In this document: piece by piece, positions 43,091 through 53,400 of the stretch | How the letters are laid out: each line of letters begins with the position of its first letter | How positions within the stretch are numbered: the stretch's first letter is position 1 | Assembly (NCBI GenBank): GCA_963597355.1 | Contig: CAVBPR010000007.1 | Coordinates: 1-64,000, forward strand | Length of the DNA: 64,000 nucleotides | Direction: 5' to 3' | From: UMGS1766 sp963597355 | GTDB taxonomy: Bacteria; Bacillota; Clostridia; Oscillospirales; Oscillospiraceae | Notes under the pieces: generated by a model | Databases searched by the model: none | Seen by the model: only the letters and a program-made list of their open reading frames with translations | What the model was told of the DNA's origin: nothing | Translations under genes and position numbers: made by a program

Positions 43091-43675
43091 ATGGCAGAAG
43101 ATTATCATTTTTTTGCACTGATTGCCCGAATGAAATATATTGATCGCTGGGCACTTATGCGCAATACAAAGCAGGAGAACATCCAGGAGCACTCCCATCA
43201 GGTGGCGGTTCTGGCTCACGCGCTGGCGCTGCTGCAAAACCGCTATTTCGGCGGACAGGTGGATCCGGGAAAGGTAGCAATTGCCGCGCTTTATCATGAT
43301 GCAACAGAGATCATTACCGGCGATATGCCGACCCCGATTAAATATTATAACGATACCCTTCGAGATTCCTATAAGGCAGTGGAAGCGGTTGCGGCAGACC
43401 AGCTTTTGGACATGCTGCCGGAGGAACTGAAAAAGGAATACGAGCCTTTGCTCAAAGAGGAAGATCCTGAAATTCGCAAGATTGTCAAGGCAGCGGACAA
43501 GCTTTCCGCCTACATCAAGTGTGTGGAGGAAATTAAGGCGGGGAACACGGAGTTTCTGCGGGCAAGGGAACAAACCTGGGCAGCATTGACGGATCAACCG
43601 ATCCCCGCACTAAGCTATTTTATGGAGCATTTTCTGCCCAGCTTTGAATTGACCCTGGATGAATTGCAAGGTTGA
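43091..43675 (+). CDS. HD-domain 5'-deoxynucleotidase (YfbR-like)
   Basis: A 194-residue HD hydrolase. Metal ligands are in EHSHQVAVLAH, YHDATEIITGDMPTPIKYY and AADKLSAYIKC, the exact YfbR pattern. YfbR dephosphorylates deoxynucleoside 5'-monophosphates. The substrate choice is inferred from family. Its stop overlaps a longer, unused frame of the ACT gene; the true gap to that gene is 44 bases, so they may share a transcript. Confidence 0.92.
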   Translation: MAEDYHFFALIARMKYIDRWALMRNTKQENIQEHSHQVAVLAHALALLQNRYFGGQVDPGKVAIAALYHDATEIITGDMPTPIKYYNDTLRDSYKAVEAVAADQLLDMLPEELKKEYEPLLKEEDPEIRKIVKAADKLSAYIKCVEEIKAGNTEFLRAREQTWAALTDQPIPALSYFMEHFLPSFELTLDELQG

Positions 43676-43719
43676 CACCAACCGAAGATAAGAAAGATAA
43701 GATAAAGGAGACAACTACT

Positions 43720-43989
43720 ATGCGCGCTATTGTTACGGTAATTGGTAAGGACCAGGTGGGTATTATTGCCAATGTCTGTTCCCTGCTTTCCGGCCACCAG
43801 GTCAATGTGCTGGACATCAGCCAGACGATTTTGCAGGAGTATTTCACTATGATTATGATGGTGGATACAGCAGAATGCCCGTTGGATTTTTCCGCTCTGG
43901 TGACGGAGCTGGAGCAGGAGGGCGAGAAGATGGGACTGACCATCCACGCACAACGGGAAGACATTTTCAACGCAATGCATCGCATTTGA
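43720..43989 (+). CDS. ACT domain protein (UPF0237 family)
   Basis: An 89-residue protein made of one ACT domain (MRAIVTVIGKDQVGIIANVCSL). Such domains bind small ligands, often amino acids. It is nearly always encoded next to a PFL/UPF0210 protein, as here, 14 bases downstream, which suggests a shared function. ATG 43720 has AAAGGAG upstream; a longer frame from 43672 lacks a site. Confidence 0.93.
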   Translation: MRAIVTVIGKDQVGIIANVCSLLSGHQVNVLDISQTILQEYFTMIMMVDTAECPLDFSALVTELEQEGEKMGLTIHAQREDIFNAMHRI

Positions 43990-44003
43990 GGAGAAACTGA
44001 ACT

Positions 44004-45362
44004 ATGCTGAGTAACGAAGAAATTCTTCAGACCATACACATGATTGACCAGCAGCACCTGGACATTCGCACCATCACCATGGGCATTTCCCTGTTGAGCT
44101 GTGCGGATCCGGATGCCAAGGTTTGCTGTCAGAAAATCTATGATAAAATCTGCCGCAAGGCAGAGCATCTGGTTGCCACCGGTGAGGCAATCGAGCGGGA
44201 ATTCGGTATTCCTATCGTAAACAAGCGCGTAAGCGTCACCCCCATTTCTCTGGTTGCCGCCGGATGTGAAACGGAAGACTATGTGCCCTTTGCTGTGGCA
44301 CTGGATCAGGCCGCGCATACCGTGGGGATCAATTTCCTCGGTGGTTATTCTGCTCTGGTGCAGAAGGGAATGACGGAGTCAGACGTGAAACTGATTCGCG
44401 CCATTCCGGAGGCGCTGGCCACAACGGAGCTGGTGTGCTCCTCGGTAAATGTTGGTTCCACCCGAGCAGGTATCAATATGGACGCAGTGAAGCTCATGGG
44501 TGAAACGGTGAAGGCGGCGGCAGAGCGCACTGCAGATCGGGGCGGTTTTGGCTGCGCAAAGCTGGTGGTGTTCTGCAACGCGGTGGAGGACAATCCCTTC
44601 ATGGCCGGTGCGTTCCACGGCGTAGGCGAGGCAGAGACCGTGATCAATGTGGGCGTTTCCGGACCGGGTGTTGTTTATCACGCACTTCAGTCCGTAAAGG
44701 GCCAGCCTTTCGATGTGGTGGCAGAGACGGTTAAGAAAACTGCCTTCCGGATTACCCGTATGGGCCAGCTGGTGGCGCAGGAGGCCAGCCGCCGCCTGAA
44801 TACGCCCTTTGGCATTGTGGACCTTTCCCTTGCACCTACCCCGGCAGTGGGCGACAGTGTGGCGCGGATTCTGGAGGAAATGGGCCTTGAAACCTGCGGC
44901 ACGCATGGTACGACAGCCGCTCTTGCACTGCTGAACGACGCAGTCAAGAAAGGCGGCGTAATGGCATCCTCTTCTGTGGGCGGTTTGTCCGGTGCGTTTA
45001 TTCCGGTGTCTGAGGACGAAGGCATGATCGCCGCGGCGCAGTCCGGCGTGCTGACGCTGGATAAGCTGGAGGCAATGACCTGTGTCTGCTCCGTTGGACT
45101 GGACATGATCGCAGTGCCCGGCGACACGACGGCGGAAACCATTGCGGCAATTATCGCAGATGAAGCGGCAATCGGTATGGTAAACAACAAGACCACGGCA
45201 GTGCGCATCATCCCCGCGCCGGGTCTTGATGTGGGAGACACGGTGGAAATGGGCGGCCTGTTGGGCTCTGCGCCTGTAATGCCGGTGCATACGGCGTCCT
45301 CGGCTGATTTTATTCATCGTGGCGGCCGCATTCCGGCTCCGCTGCACAGCTTGAAAAACTGA
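44004..45362 (+). CDS. PFL family protein (UPF0210/DUF711)
   Basis: A 452-residue cytosolic protein with a pyruvate-formate-lyase-like ten-strand barrel by family. Typical parts are DIRTITMGISLLSCAD, RVSVTPISLVAAG, NVGSTRAGINMDAV, APTPAVGDSVA and GTHGTTAALALLNDAVKKGG. The PFL glycyl-radical loop is absent. The biological role is unknown; it forms a conserved pair with the ACT protein upstream. Confidence 0.92.
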   Translation: MLSNEEILQTIHMIDQQHLDIRTITMGISLLSCADPDAKVCCQKIYDKICRKAEHLVATGEAIEREFGIPIVNKRVSVTPISLVAAGCETEDYVPFAVALDQAAHTVGINFLGGYSALVQKGMTESDVKLIRAIPEALATTELVCSSVNVGSTRAGINMDAVKLMGETVKAAAERTADRGGFGCAKLVVFCNAVEDNPFMAGAFHGVGEAETVINVGVSGPGVVYHALQSVKGQPFDVVAETVKKTAFRITRMGQLVAQEASRRLNTPFGIVDLSLAPTPAVGDSVARILEEMGLETCGTHGTTAALALLNDAVKKGGVMASSSVGGLSGAFIPVSEDEGMIAAAQSGVLTLDKLEAMTCVCSVGLDMIAVPGDTTAETIAAIIADEAAIGMVNNKTTAVRIIPAPGLDVGDTVEMGGLLGSAPVMPVHTASSADFIHRGGRIPAPLHSLKN

Positions 45363-45370
45363 TAACATCA

Positions 45371-45397
45371 AAAAATCCTGCCAGGTACACCTGGCAG
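45371..45397. terminator. Bidirectional terminator
   Basis: AAAATCCTGCCAGGT/CCTGGCAGGATTTT stem with an A-run before and seven Ts after, between convergent transcripts. Confidence 0.85.
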
Positions 45398-45420
45398 GAT
45401 TTTTTTGTGGAAAGTTGAAA

Positions 45421-46215
45421 TTATCCGAGGATCGCCTTGTCAGAGGCGAACTCGTGACCACTGACTTTCTCGAACTGATGAAGCAGATCTTCTACGGTGA
45501 GATTGGCTTTTTCTTCGCCGCGGATGTCCAGAATGATATTGCCTTCGCTCATCATGATCAGGCGGTTGCCGTGGGTGATGGCATCCTTCATGTTATGGGT
45601 GATCATGATGGTGGTCAGCTGCTCCTGATTGACAATGCGGTCGGTGGTGGCAAGAACTTTTGCCGCCGTTTTTGGATCCAGAGCGGCGGTGTGTTCGTCC
45701 AGCAAGAGCACCTTTGGCTTTTGCAGAGTAGCCATCAGCAGGGTCAGCGCCTGCCGCTGACCGCCGGAGAGCAAACCGACTTTGCTGGTCAGGCGATCTT
45801 CCAGACCCAGATCCAGCTGCTTGAGCAGTTCGCGGTACTGCTCGCGCTCCCCTTTTGTGATGCCGCTGCGGAGGGTTCTGGATTTGCCGCGGCGCATGGC
45901 CAGAGCCAGATTTTCTTCAATCTGCATTGTGGCCGCTGTGCCGGTCATGGGGTCCTGAAAGACGCGGCCGACATATTTTGCCCGCTTGTGCTCGGACAGA
46001 GAGGTGACATCGGTGCCGTCAATGATGATTTTACCGCTGTCTACCGGCCAGACGCCGGCAACTGCGTTCAGCATAGTGGACTTGCCTGCGCCGTTACCGC
46101 CGATTACCGTGACGAAATCTCCCGGTTCCAGATGGAGGGATACGCCGCAAAGAGCGTGCTTTTCGTTGACGGTTCCGGCATTAAAGGTCTTGTGAATGTT
46201 CTGAATTTCAAGCAT
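45421..46215 (-). CDS. ABC transporter ATP-binding protein
   Basis: A 264-residue ABC ATPase: Walker A GGNGAGKST, Q-loop VFQDP, signature LSGGQRQ, Walker B VLLLDEHTA and switch His in MITHN. LDEHTAALDP is typical of the ATPase paired with TrpXYZ-like importers. ATG 46215 overlaps the end of the permease gene by 8 bases. With the permease and the lipoprotein it forms an importer for a small, probably aromatic or nucleoside-like, solute. Confidence 0.94.
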   Translation of the reverse strand: MLEIQNIHKTFNAGTVNEKHALCGVSLHLEPGDFVTVIGGNGAGKSTMLNAVAGVWPVDSGKIIIDGTDVTSLSEHKRAKYVGRVFQDPMTGTAATMQIEENLALAMRRGKSRTLRSGITKGEREQYRELLKQLDLGLEDRLTSKVGLLSGGQRQALTLLMATLQKPKVLLLDEHTAALDPKTAAKVLATTDRIVNQEQLTTIMITHNMKDAITHGNRLIMMSEGNIILDIRGEEKANLTVEDLLHQFEKVSGHEFASDKAILG

Positions 46216-47152
46216 TGTTTCCAGCCCCCTTCTTGGCCTTGTTGAAGTACTTTCCCTTCCAATAGGGGAGAGCAAGGAACAGAGCGACCACAACTGCAGT
46301 AAGCAGCTTCAAATCGTCGGTGGAGAGACCCAGCTTCAGAACAAGCTGAATGACGATATAATAGATGACAGCGCCGATGACACAGCCCAGCAGTTTGAGA
46401 CCAAAGTTGCGGAAAATCTTGTCGAAGATAACTTCGCCAATGATAACGGCAGCCAAACCGATTACGATAGCGCCGCGGCCCATGTTGATGTCGGAGAAGC
46501 CCTGATACTGACTCAGCAGAGCACCGCTGAGGGTTACCAGACCGTTGGAAATCATCAGGCCAAGTACCTTTGTGAAGTTGGTGTTAATGCCCTGTGCCCG
46601 TGCCATATTGGGGTTTGCGCCGGTGGCGCGGAGAGAAGCACCCAATTCCGTGCCAAAGAACCAATACATGACCAGAATAATGACCACCAGGAAAATGGCC
46701 AGAATCAGCAGGGGGTTGTTCAGCCCCAGATTGCGTACGAAACGGGAAGATACCAGCAGGTTGTATTTGTCAACGCTGATGGGCAGGTTTGCCTTGCTGC
46801 CGTTGTCCGTACCCCAACCCATGATGTGCAGGTTTACGGAATAAAGGGCAAGCTGGGTCAGAATACCGGCGAGAATGGCGGGGATTCCGAAGGCGGTATG
46901 AAAGATGCCGGTAACAAATCCGGCCAGCATGCCGACCAGTACGGAAGCGATTAAGGCAACCGCCATGGGAACACCGTTTAAAGTCAAGATAACGCACACG
47001 GCACCGCCTGTGCAGAGAGAGCCGTCCACAGTCAGGTCGGCGACGTCAAGGATCTTGTAAGTGATGTAAACGCCAATGGCCATTACACCCCAGATCAGAC
47101 CCTGAGCAATCGCACCCGGCATGGAACTAAGCAGGGCAGACAGAAATTGCAT
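46208..47152 (-). CDS. ABC transporter permease (TrpY/BPD_transp_2-like)
   Basis: A 314-residue membrane protein with about 8-9 helices. LIWGVMAIGVYITYKILDVADLTVDGS and GTELGASLRATGANPNMARAQGIN are typical of the branched-chain/ribose-type permeases paired with ABC_sub_bind proteins. ATG 47152 has GGAGG; an earlier in-frame ATG at 47203 lies near the attenuator hairpin. It is the second gene of SBP-permease-ATPase. Confidence 0.93.
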   Translation of the reverse strand: MQFLSALLSSMPGAIAQGLIWGVMAIGVYITYKILDVADLTVDGSLCTGGAVCVILTLNGVPMAVALIASVLVGMLAGFVTGIFHTAFGIPAILAGILTQLALYSVNLHIMGWGTDNGSKANLPISVDKYNLLVSSRFVRNLGLNNPLLILAIFLVVIILVMYWFFGTELGASLRATGANPNMARAQGINTNFTKVLGLMISNGLVTLSGALLSQYQGFSDINMGRGAIVIGLAAVIIGEVIFDKIFRNFGLKLLGCVIGAVIYYIVIQLVLKLGLSTDDLKLLTAVVVALFLALPYWKGKYFNKAKKGAGNNA

Positions 47153-47193
47153 GGTTGATTCCTCCAAAAGTATATAGATAACAAACATTATAA

Positions 47194-47232
47194 CAAAAAG
47201 CAACGGAAAAGAAAAGTCTTTTCCGTTGCTTT
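47194..47232 (-). terminator. Hairpin between SBP and permease genes
   Basis: AAAGCAACGGAAAAG/CTTTTCCGTTGCTTT stem followed on the minus strand by a T-run and GTTATAATG. It may be a partial terminator lowering permease/ATPase expression, with a possible -10 box (TATAAT) just after it. Confidence 0.6.
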
Positions 47233-47254
47233 CGTTGAATCGTGGAGCAGGAAC

Positions 47255-48286
47255 TTATTCAGAAATTGCTTCGTAGCCGTCGGGAACGGTGATGCCCAGA
47301 GCTTCGCAGTTGGCGGCATTGTACTTCTTGGTAACAGAAGGAGCAGTTTCCACAGCCATGGTGGTCACGTCAGCGCCGTTGACCAGAATGTCATAAGCCA
47401 TCAGGCCGGTCTGGTAACCCAGGTCATAGTAGCTGATGGACAGAGTAGCCACGCCACAGCCCTTGCAGATGCCTTCTTCACCGGCAATGACGGGAACCTT
47501 CTTTGCGAGAACCACGTTTGCAATTGCCTCGGTGTTGGAAGCGGCAGTGTTGTCGGTGGGGATGTAAATGACATCGGAGTTGTCAGCAGCCGTCTCGGTG
47601 ACAGCGGTGACGTCGTTGGTGTCATTGAAAGCATAGTAAGTAACGGTGTAGCCGTCCTTTTCCAGATACTCCTTGATCACGTTGCACTGATACACGGAGT
47701 TGGGCTCAGCGGAGCAATACAAAAGACCGACGTTCTTTGCATCCGGGAACAGTTCCTTCAGCATAGCGGCCTGCTGATCCAGAGGAGCCAGGTCAGAGGT
47801 GCCGGAAACATTGTTGCCGACGGTGCCGGTCCAGTCGCTGATTTCCAGCGCGGTGGCGTAGTCGGTGACTGCAGTGCCCAGAACGGGAATGTCCGCCGTT
47901 GCAGCGGCAGCAGCCTGCAGGGGAGAGGTTGCGATTGCCAGGATCAGGTCATCGCTGTCGGAAACAAAGCCGTTGACGATGGTAGCGCAGTTTGCGCTGT
48001 CGCCGGAAGCGTTCTGAGAATCAAACTTGACGGCGTCGCCCAGCTTCTCCTTCAGTGCATCTTGAAAGCCCTGGTTAGCGGCATCCAGTGCCTCGTGCTG
48101 AACCAGCTGGCAGATACCGATGTTGTAGACCTTGCCGTCAGCAGTGGAAGCATCTGTTGCAGATGCGGAGCTGCCGCCTGCAGTGGAAGTGCTTGTGGTG
48201 CCGGAAGTGGAGCTTCCGCAAGAGGCCAGAGCGAGAACCATGGCCAGAGCCAGCACAACAGCGGCCAGCTTAGAAAGCTTTTTCAT
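47255..48286 (-). CDS. ABC transporter substrate-binding lipoprotein (ABC_sub_bind family)
   Basis: A 343-residue lipoprotein. The signal peptide ends in the lipobox LASC with the lipid-bearing Cys23, followed by a Ser/Thr-rich linker and a two-lobe periplasmic-binding fold (IGICQLVQHEALDAANQGF, GLLYCSAEPNS, IYIPTDNTAASN). It belongs to the group that includes TrpX and uncharacterised relatives. Tryptophan/tyrosine is a possible ligand but is not supported by any T-box here. The RBS is AGGAGG. Confidence 0.93.
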   Translation of the reverse strand: MKKLSKLAAVVLALAMVLALASCGSSTSGTTSTSTAGGSSASATDASTADGKVYNIGICQLVQHEALDAANQGFQDALKEKLGDAVKFDSQNASGDSANCATIVNGFVSDSDDLILAIATSPLQAAAAATADIPVLGTAVTDYATALEISDWTGTVGNNVSGTSDLAPLDQQAAMLKELFPDAKNVGLLYCSAEPNSVYQCNVIKEYLEKDGYTVTYYAFNDTNDVTAVTETAADNSDVIYIPTDNTAASNTEAIANVVLAKKVPVIAGEEGICKGCGVATLSISYYDLGYQTGLMAYDILVNGADVTTMAVETAPSVTKKYNAANCEALGITVPDGYEAISE

Positions 48287-48362
48287 TGTTATTTCCTCCT
48301 TGTCTTAAGAGCGGCGGTGGTGTATCGCCACTTTACAGCATAAAAGCTTTAAACAACTACAG

Positions 48363-48391
48363 ATTATAGCGATCTATTTCCCATTTGTCAA
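48363..48391 (-). promoter_or_regulatory. Promoter of the ABC importer operon
   Basis: TTGACA (48391-48386), 17 bases, TATAAT (48368-48363): consensus. Confidence 0.82.
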
Positions 48392-48420
48392 TGTATGAAT
48401 TTTGCTACAGGGCGGAAAAT

Positions 48421-48470
48421 GAAAAGAACCGCAATGGCAAAGCATTTCATGCTGCCATGCGGCTCTTTGT
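48421..48470 (-). terminator. Terminator of the DUF6440 gene
   Basis: AAAGAACCGCAATGGCA pairs imperfectly with TGCCATGCGGCTCTTT; on the minus strand TTTTC follows. Confidence 0.6.
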
Positions 48471-48488
48471 TGCTGGGAATGGAACTGG

Positions 48489-48674
48489 TCAGGGCTCTTC
48501 AATGACGGAGGTAATAACCGGTGTACCATCTCGGTTCAATAGAGGGGTTAACCCGCCGCCATATCCGTCCCGACAAAAAAGATAGTTCACGCCGGTTTCT
48601 GTATCGACCAGTACCATTGCGGCAGAAATCGTGCCCTGGGTATAGCTGATCACAAATCGTTTCTTCTTTGCCAT
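48489..48674 (-). CDS. Small DUF6440-type protein
   Basis: A 61-residue protein with the family pattern: KKRFVISY near the start, then VDTETGVNYLF, YGGGLTPLLNRDGTPV. Members are short cytosolic proteins of unknown function common in Clostridia. The RBS GGGAG precedes ATG 48674. It has its own terminator and no obvious operon partner. Confidence 0.82.
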   Translation of the reverse strand: MAKKKRFVISYTQGTISAAMVLVDTETGVNYLFCRDGYGGGLTPLLNRDGTPVITSVIEEP

Positions 48675-48784
48675 TTTAAATTTGTCTCCCTTCCCTTTGT
48701 GGGTAATATTTCTGAGTGGAACGCGATTTCAGTGTATTCACATGGAGGATCTGTGTCAATAGAAATAAACAATTTATAATCAAT

Positions 48785-48831
48785 GCAAAAAAAGATCGCC
48801 CATCCGGAGGCAGAAAGCATCCGGATGGGCG
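48785..48831 (-). terminator. Terminator of the repeat lipoprotein gene
   Basis: CGCCCATCCGG/CCGGATGGGCG stem (48797-48831), followed on the minus strand by a run of seven Ts. Confidence 0.8.
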
Positions 48832-48858
48832 GCTGGGGATAAGGCGAAACCCTGACGT

Positions 48859-50268
48859 TTAATTTGCCGTGAATTCAATCACCGGCGTGTCAATGGTAGT
48901 ATGTCCCTCTTTGATTTCAAGCCCGACCTCTATTTCGGTGATATCCGACACAGAGGTAATCTGATTTTCTTCCAGAGAAGATTCCTGCAGCGTGATGTCC
49001 AGCACGGCGCATGCGCCGTCCGCAAGCGCTTTGCTATAACCGTAGAAGCTGGTCATAAAGCCGTTTACGGAAAGAGAATTATATGCAGTGCCAACGGTAA
49101 GGTCTTTTCCGCTTTTGTTCTCTGCCAAAAGGAGGACGTGCAGATTGGAGCTGTAATCAGATGGATCTTCGACTACGGCTTTTTTGACGATCCGCAGACC
49201 ATCCTGATTATAAACTTCCGTACCATCGGCATTGTATTCAGCCTTTGCACCCGGCACAGCAATTGTAACAGAGGTTTCTTCTGCAATGTCATTCCAGTTT
49301 GTGTCTTTCTGGGACAAAGAAAGGGCAACAGAGCCAATTTCCTTGATTCCGTAAATGCTCCAGTACTCGGGATCCAGAACGGATGAAAGATCAATAGAGA
49401 TGATGACGCGTTTGCCGGGGTTAATTGCATCGCTGTCCCAGGTGGAACTGTAGACAATCAGGTCGTTGATTGCGATGTCGGAAGTGGATAAATATATCAT
49501 GTCGCTGGTGGTGTTCTCCAGTTCCAAAAGCAGAGCGGATTCCCCACTGCTGTTTTCCATGATTGCGCTGGAAAGCAGTTTAACGCCGTTTACATCGTAA
49601 AGCGCATCCTGCAAAAAGCAGGTGATGTCATAATTGTAGGTGTTCATAGCGGCGGAGCTTGCGATGGTTTCCTGATAACAATCTTTGCTGTAATCGTGAG
49701 CATCAAACGCAGAGGTTTTCACCTGGCAGGGGCCAGTGTAGGTGTCGTTGCTGTCGTCGTCTGACACGTCAAAGCCAATTTCGATATCGGCAATTTCATT
49801 GATGCCATACAGCATGAGCTGGTCATAGCTGAAGCTGATTGTGTCATTTGCGCTTTTGCCAGCCGCAACATCACAGTTCAGGTAGCCGTCGCTTATCATG
49901 TATCCATTGATGGAATTGCAGCAATATCCAACGGATCCACTGACGAAGGACAGGTCTTTTTCCGTGTTATTTTCGATGGTAAGCTCCAAGTCCACAGAGT
50001 AGTTGGAATAACTCAGACCTGTTGCGGTGATCTTTGTGCCGTTTTCATCATACATTACCGTCTCAGAAAGCGTGGCGTCTTTGCTGAAGGGTTCCAGCGT
50101 ATCATCGGAGGATTTGCTTTCGTCTTTATCGCTGGAGGATGCAGCCGCTGAGCTGCTTTCGTCGGGTTGGCTGTTTTCGGCGGAACTTTCTGTGCTGGGG
50201 CTGCCGCCGCAAGCAGCGAGAGAAATGACAATACAAATTGCAAGCAGTAACGAGAATAGTTTTTTCAT
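48859..50268 (-). CDS. Lipoprotein with three homologous beta domains, function unknown
   Basis: A 469-residue lipoprotein. The lipobox LAAC has its Cys at residue 20, then an acidic Ser-rich spacer to about 65. Three repeats follow at about 72-168, 224-319 and 352-452. Each begins Y-x-x-[ND]-G and continues with an E-N-x-[TS] turn, an Asn/Gly segment, a basic or polar strand and an I-x-x-I-x-[SL] strand near the end. They look like immunoglobulin-like DUF4352-type modules, though the family is not certain. ATG 50268 follows GGAAG. It is separated from the kinase gene by a terminator, so linkage to that system is only positional. Confidence 0.82.
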   Translation of the reverse strand: MKKLFSLLLAICIVISLAACGGSPSTESSAENSQPDESSSAAASSSDKDESKSSDDTLEPFSKDATLSETVMYDENGTKITATGLSYSNYSVDLELTIENNTEKDLSFVSGSVGYCCNSINGYMISDGYLNCDVAAGKSANDTISFSYDQLMLYGINEIADIEIGFDVSDDDSNDTYTGPCQVKTSAFDAHDYSKDCYQETIASSAAMNTYNYDITCFLQDALYDVNGVKLLSSAIMENSSGESALLLELENTTSDMIYLSTSDIAINDLIVYSSTWDSDAINPGKRVIISIDLSSVLDPEYWSIYGIKEIGSVALSLSQKDTNWNDIAEETSVTIAVPGAKAEYNADGTEVYNQDGLRIVKKAVVEDPSDYSSNLHVLLLAENKSGKDLTVGTAYNSLSVNGFMTSFYGYSKALADGACAVLDITLQESSLEENQITSVSDITEIEVGLEIKEGHTTIDTPVIEFTAN

Positions 50269-50412
50269 TTCATTTTCTTCCTTTCCGGTCACACGGGCAT
50301 TCAACTCCGTTGTTGACCTTGCCAACTACAAAGTGGGTTACAGAGGCAACTTGTCCTGTTCCCCTTTCGCAAGAAAAGAATAGCACGGAAAGTGTTGTAT
50401 CTGGTTTTATCA

Positions 50413-50457
50413 ATGCAAAAGCAGGAGAGCCCGGAGTTTCGTTGTCCGGGCTCTCCT
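50413..50457 (-). terminator. Terminator of the kinase-STAND operon
   Basis: A perfect 13-bp stem AGGAGAGCCCGGA/TCCGGGCTCTCCT (50423-50457), then GCTTTTGC on the minus strand. Confidence 0.75.
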
Positions 50458-50469
50458 GGAGAAAAAGTA

Positions 50470-53400
50470 TCAAGTTTTACCTGTTATGGTGCTGCGGACT
50501 TCATCTGAAACGTCGACTCTGTTTTCAGGATCAACAATGTCGTTGTTTTCCATTTCGATGAGTTCGATCAGGGTTTGGCAGAATTCATACTGCTGCGCAT
50601 CGATTCCGACTTCAAAGAGATGATCATATAAGTCCTGTCTGGTGAGGGCATAGGAGTCCATATTCGCGTGCTTGACGCAAAGTCTGGTTCCTTCATAGAG
50701 CAGATTCATGGCATTGTGGGGCCGCCCCAGTTCAAAGAAAATGTTTGCGCAGGGGATCAACACATCTTCAATTTTTTGCAGATCCGTTGGAATAATGAGG
50801 TCAGAAAGCTCTTGCGCCTTTTGAATAAAGGTTTCCGCGGACGGTGCGTTATTCTGCACCAGAGCAAAGTACCAGGCACATACCAGGTAGTATTGAAGGC
50901 GAACGTCAGCATATGGCGAGGTGTTTTCTGAAATTACCTTCTCTGCCGTGTCGAGCAGGCGGTGAATCTCCTTTTCTGTGCCGCGTCCGCTGCGCATGAG
51001 CACCGTTGCCTTGGCCAGAATATTTTTTGTGTATAGATGTCTGTCGTCCCGGGAGCGGCTTCGCTTTGCATAATGAATGGTTTTTTCAGTTGCATTCATC
51101 ATCTTGTCCAGCAGCTGTTTTTCGTAGGGATCCTCCGTGTCATAAAATCCATTCAGAAGAAAGTCGTAGTAAGCGGAAACCATGTCATAGTAAATTGCGT
51201 AAGTCTCGTGGGATCGAAAATGCTTTGCGGCCCTGTTTGCGCGATCAAGCACACCCTTCATTTCGTCTTTGTTTCTATGGGCGGAATGAATGGAAAATAT
51301 CAGTTCATAGGTGCGCATAACCGCAAGTGCCTTTTGCTGCCGCCCCTTTTTTGTGCTTGCATAATGATCGGAGGAAATGGAGGCAGTGTTTTCGGCAAGA
51401 AACCGGCCTGTTTCAGAGAAAATAAAGTCTTCTCTGTACCGGGGCATATTGAGCAATACGGTTAATTGCAGATTTGCAAACAACTCGGTGTTATAAATCG
51501 CTTTTTCATGCTGGCATTGAGGGAGCAAACTTTCCGCCTGAGCGAGCAATTTTGTCAGCTTTTTCATGTCGGAAGGAGCGTTCTCGCAGGAAGCTGTGCC
51601 TTTGCGCAGTTTTTTGGGATAGTTATTCCTGGTGGATTCCAGTTGAATTTCTGTGTAGAAGTAAGTCAGAAACTGTTCTGCTGCGCGGATGCTTGCTGGA
51701 GTCCATTCCCAACGGCGCACGGCTTCCCGGATTACATGGTGCATGGAAATGGAATTGTCGGTAAGCATCAGCCAGCCGTCCTGAATCAGCTCGTTGATAT
51801 CATCCAGGGATCGGAGGTTCAGAATCTGATGAAGGTTATGGATGTCGATTCCGCAGTCGCCCAGCAGAGAAGAGACCTTCATTAGGCTTTTCTGTTCTTC
51901 TGAGAGCAAATTGGCTGCAAAGAGAGCATCGATGATGTTTCCGATGGTGTTTCTGGTTGGCGTGCTGTCTTTTTCATAATCAACTTTTTCCGGAGCAATG
52001 GCTGAAAAACCATATTGATCGGTTAGAGATGCAGCACTGGAAACCGTGATGTGGCTGTTGGCAATCTGCTTTGCAATCAATTCGAGGATAAGAGTATGAC
52101 CCTCAATACGCTGTAAAATCTGCTCAAAATTTGCCTGTTCTTCCACGGAAATAGAACGGCCAAGATTGGCTTCAAAAATATGGCGGAGTGCATTTTGGTC
52201 GGAAACGGCAGAAAGTTTCAGCTCCCGGCAGTTTGGATAACAGACCGCTTCCCGGCGCAAAAGGATAACCTTGAGATCGGTGGAAAGGAGGGCCTTCAAA
52301 TCATCATCAAAATCACCGGTAAAGTTGTCAATGACTAGAACGGAAGATGTGTTTCGCACAAGCTCCCGAATTTTCCGGACTTTTTTATCAAAGTACCTGG
52401 TGGCGGTTTGTTCCTGTTCCTCTTGCCTTAATGTATTTATTTCAATGTTGTTGTCGTTGGAGACGGTTGCTTCTATGCTGTCTTTGTAATAGACATACAG
52501 AACGGTGGAGAATGTTTCCCGGCGGCGGGACAGATATTCCCGGATCAGTGTGCTTTTTCCGATGCCGCCCATACCGGTGACCAGAAGGCAGTTAGCATCC
52601 GGGTTTACTACGAACTGATCTAACGCTGAAAATTCCTGTTCACGCCCATAAAAAATCCTGGGTCTTACGATGGGGGTGGAGTAGATTCTCGGGATGATTG
52701 GATCTGCATAGGATTCCATTTCCTGAAGCTGCGCCACGACTTCCTGCATGCTTTGGTATCGGTCGGCATAATAGACCGCCAAAGCCCGGTGAAGGAAGGC
52801 GCCCAGAGAGTGAAAAAGTCGATCATCGCATTTGCGGTCAGCATACTGGATGTTAGAAAAATCATATTCCGCGTCCGTTTCGCAATCTGGTGCAGCAGGT
52901 GTTCGCCCGAATAAAAGATAGAAGAGCAGAGCACCGATGCTGTAGACATCTGTGTGGGGGCCCAGTCGTTTGATTTTTGAGGTTTGCAGTTCAATGGGAG
53001 CAAATCCCTTTGAATAGGAAAGCCGTACATCGCCGCTGTGCAGCTTGCCTGCCTTTTTCAGCTCTTGAAGGGAAAGAAGAGAATTGAAGTCAAAGAGCTG
53101 AACCTGCTTTTCATATCCGTCAACAATGAGAACATTGCTGGGCTTGATGTCCAGGTAGAGATACCCCTGCTTGTGGAGATTGGCCAGGACGTGGGCGGTT
53201 TGCTTGACGAGTGCAATGCATTCCTTCAGCGTTTCCGGTCGATAGGTTGCCAGCGTTTTTCTGGAGGAATAAGCGGACAGGATATAAAAGGTGCCATTCT
53301 GCCGGAAAACATCCAGCTGATTTGTCATCGAGGAATAATTTGTGTCGGAATAATACAGCTGATTTGTGCGGGAAAACTCAGAGCGGAATTGTTCCTGCCA

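Noticed and set aside
47255..48286. Calling the ABC importer a tryptophan transporter (TrpXYZ)
   Set aside because: No Trp T-box or other amino-acid signal is present; the family includes members with other ligands.
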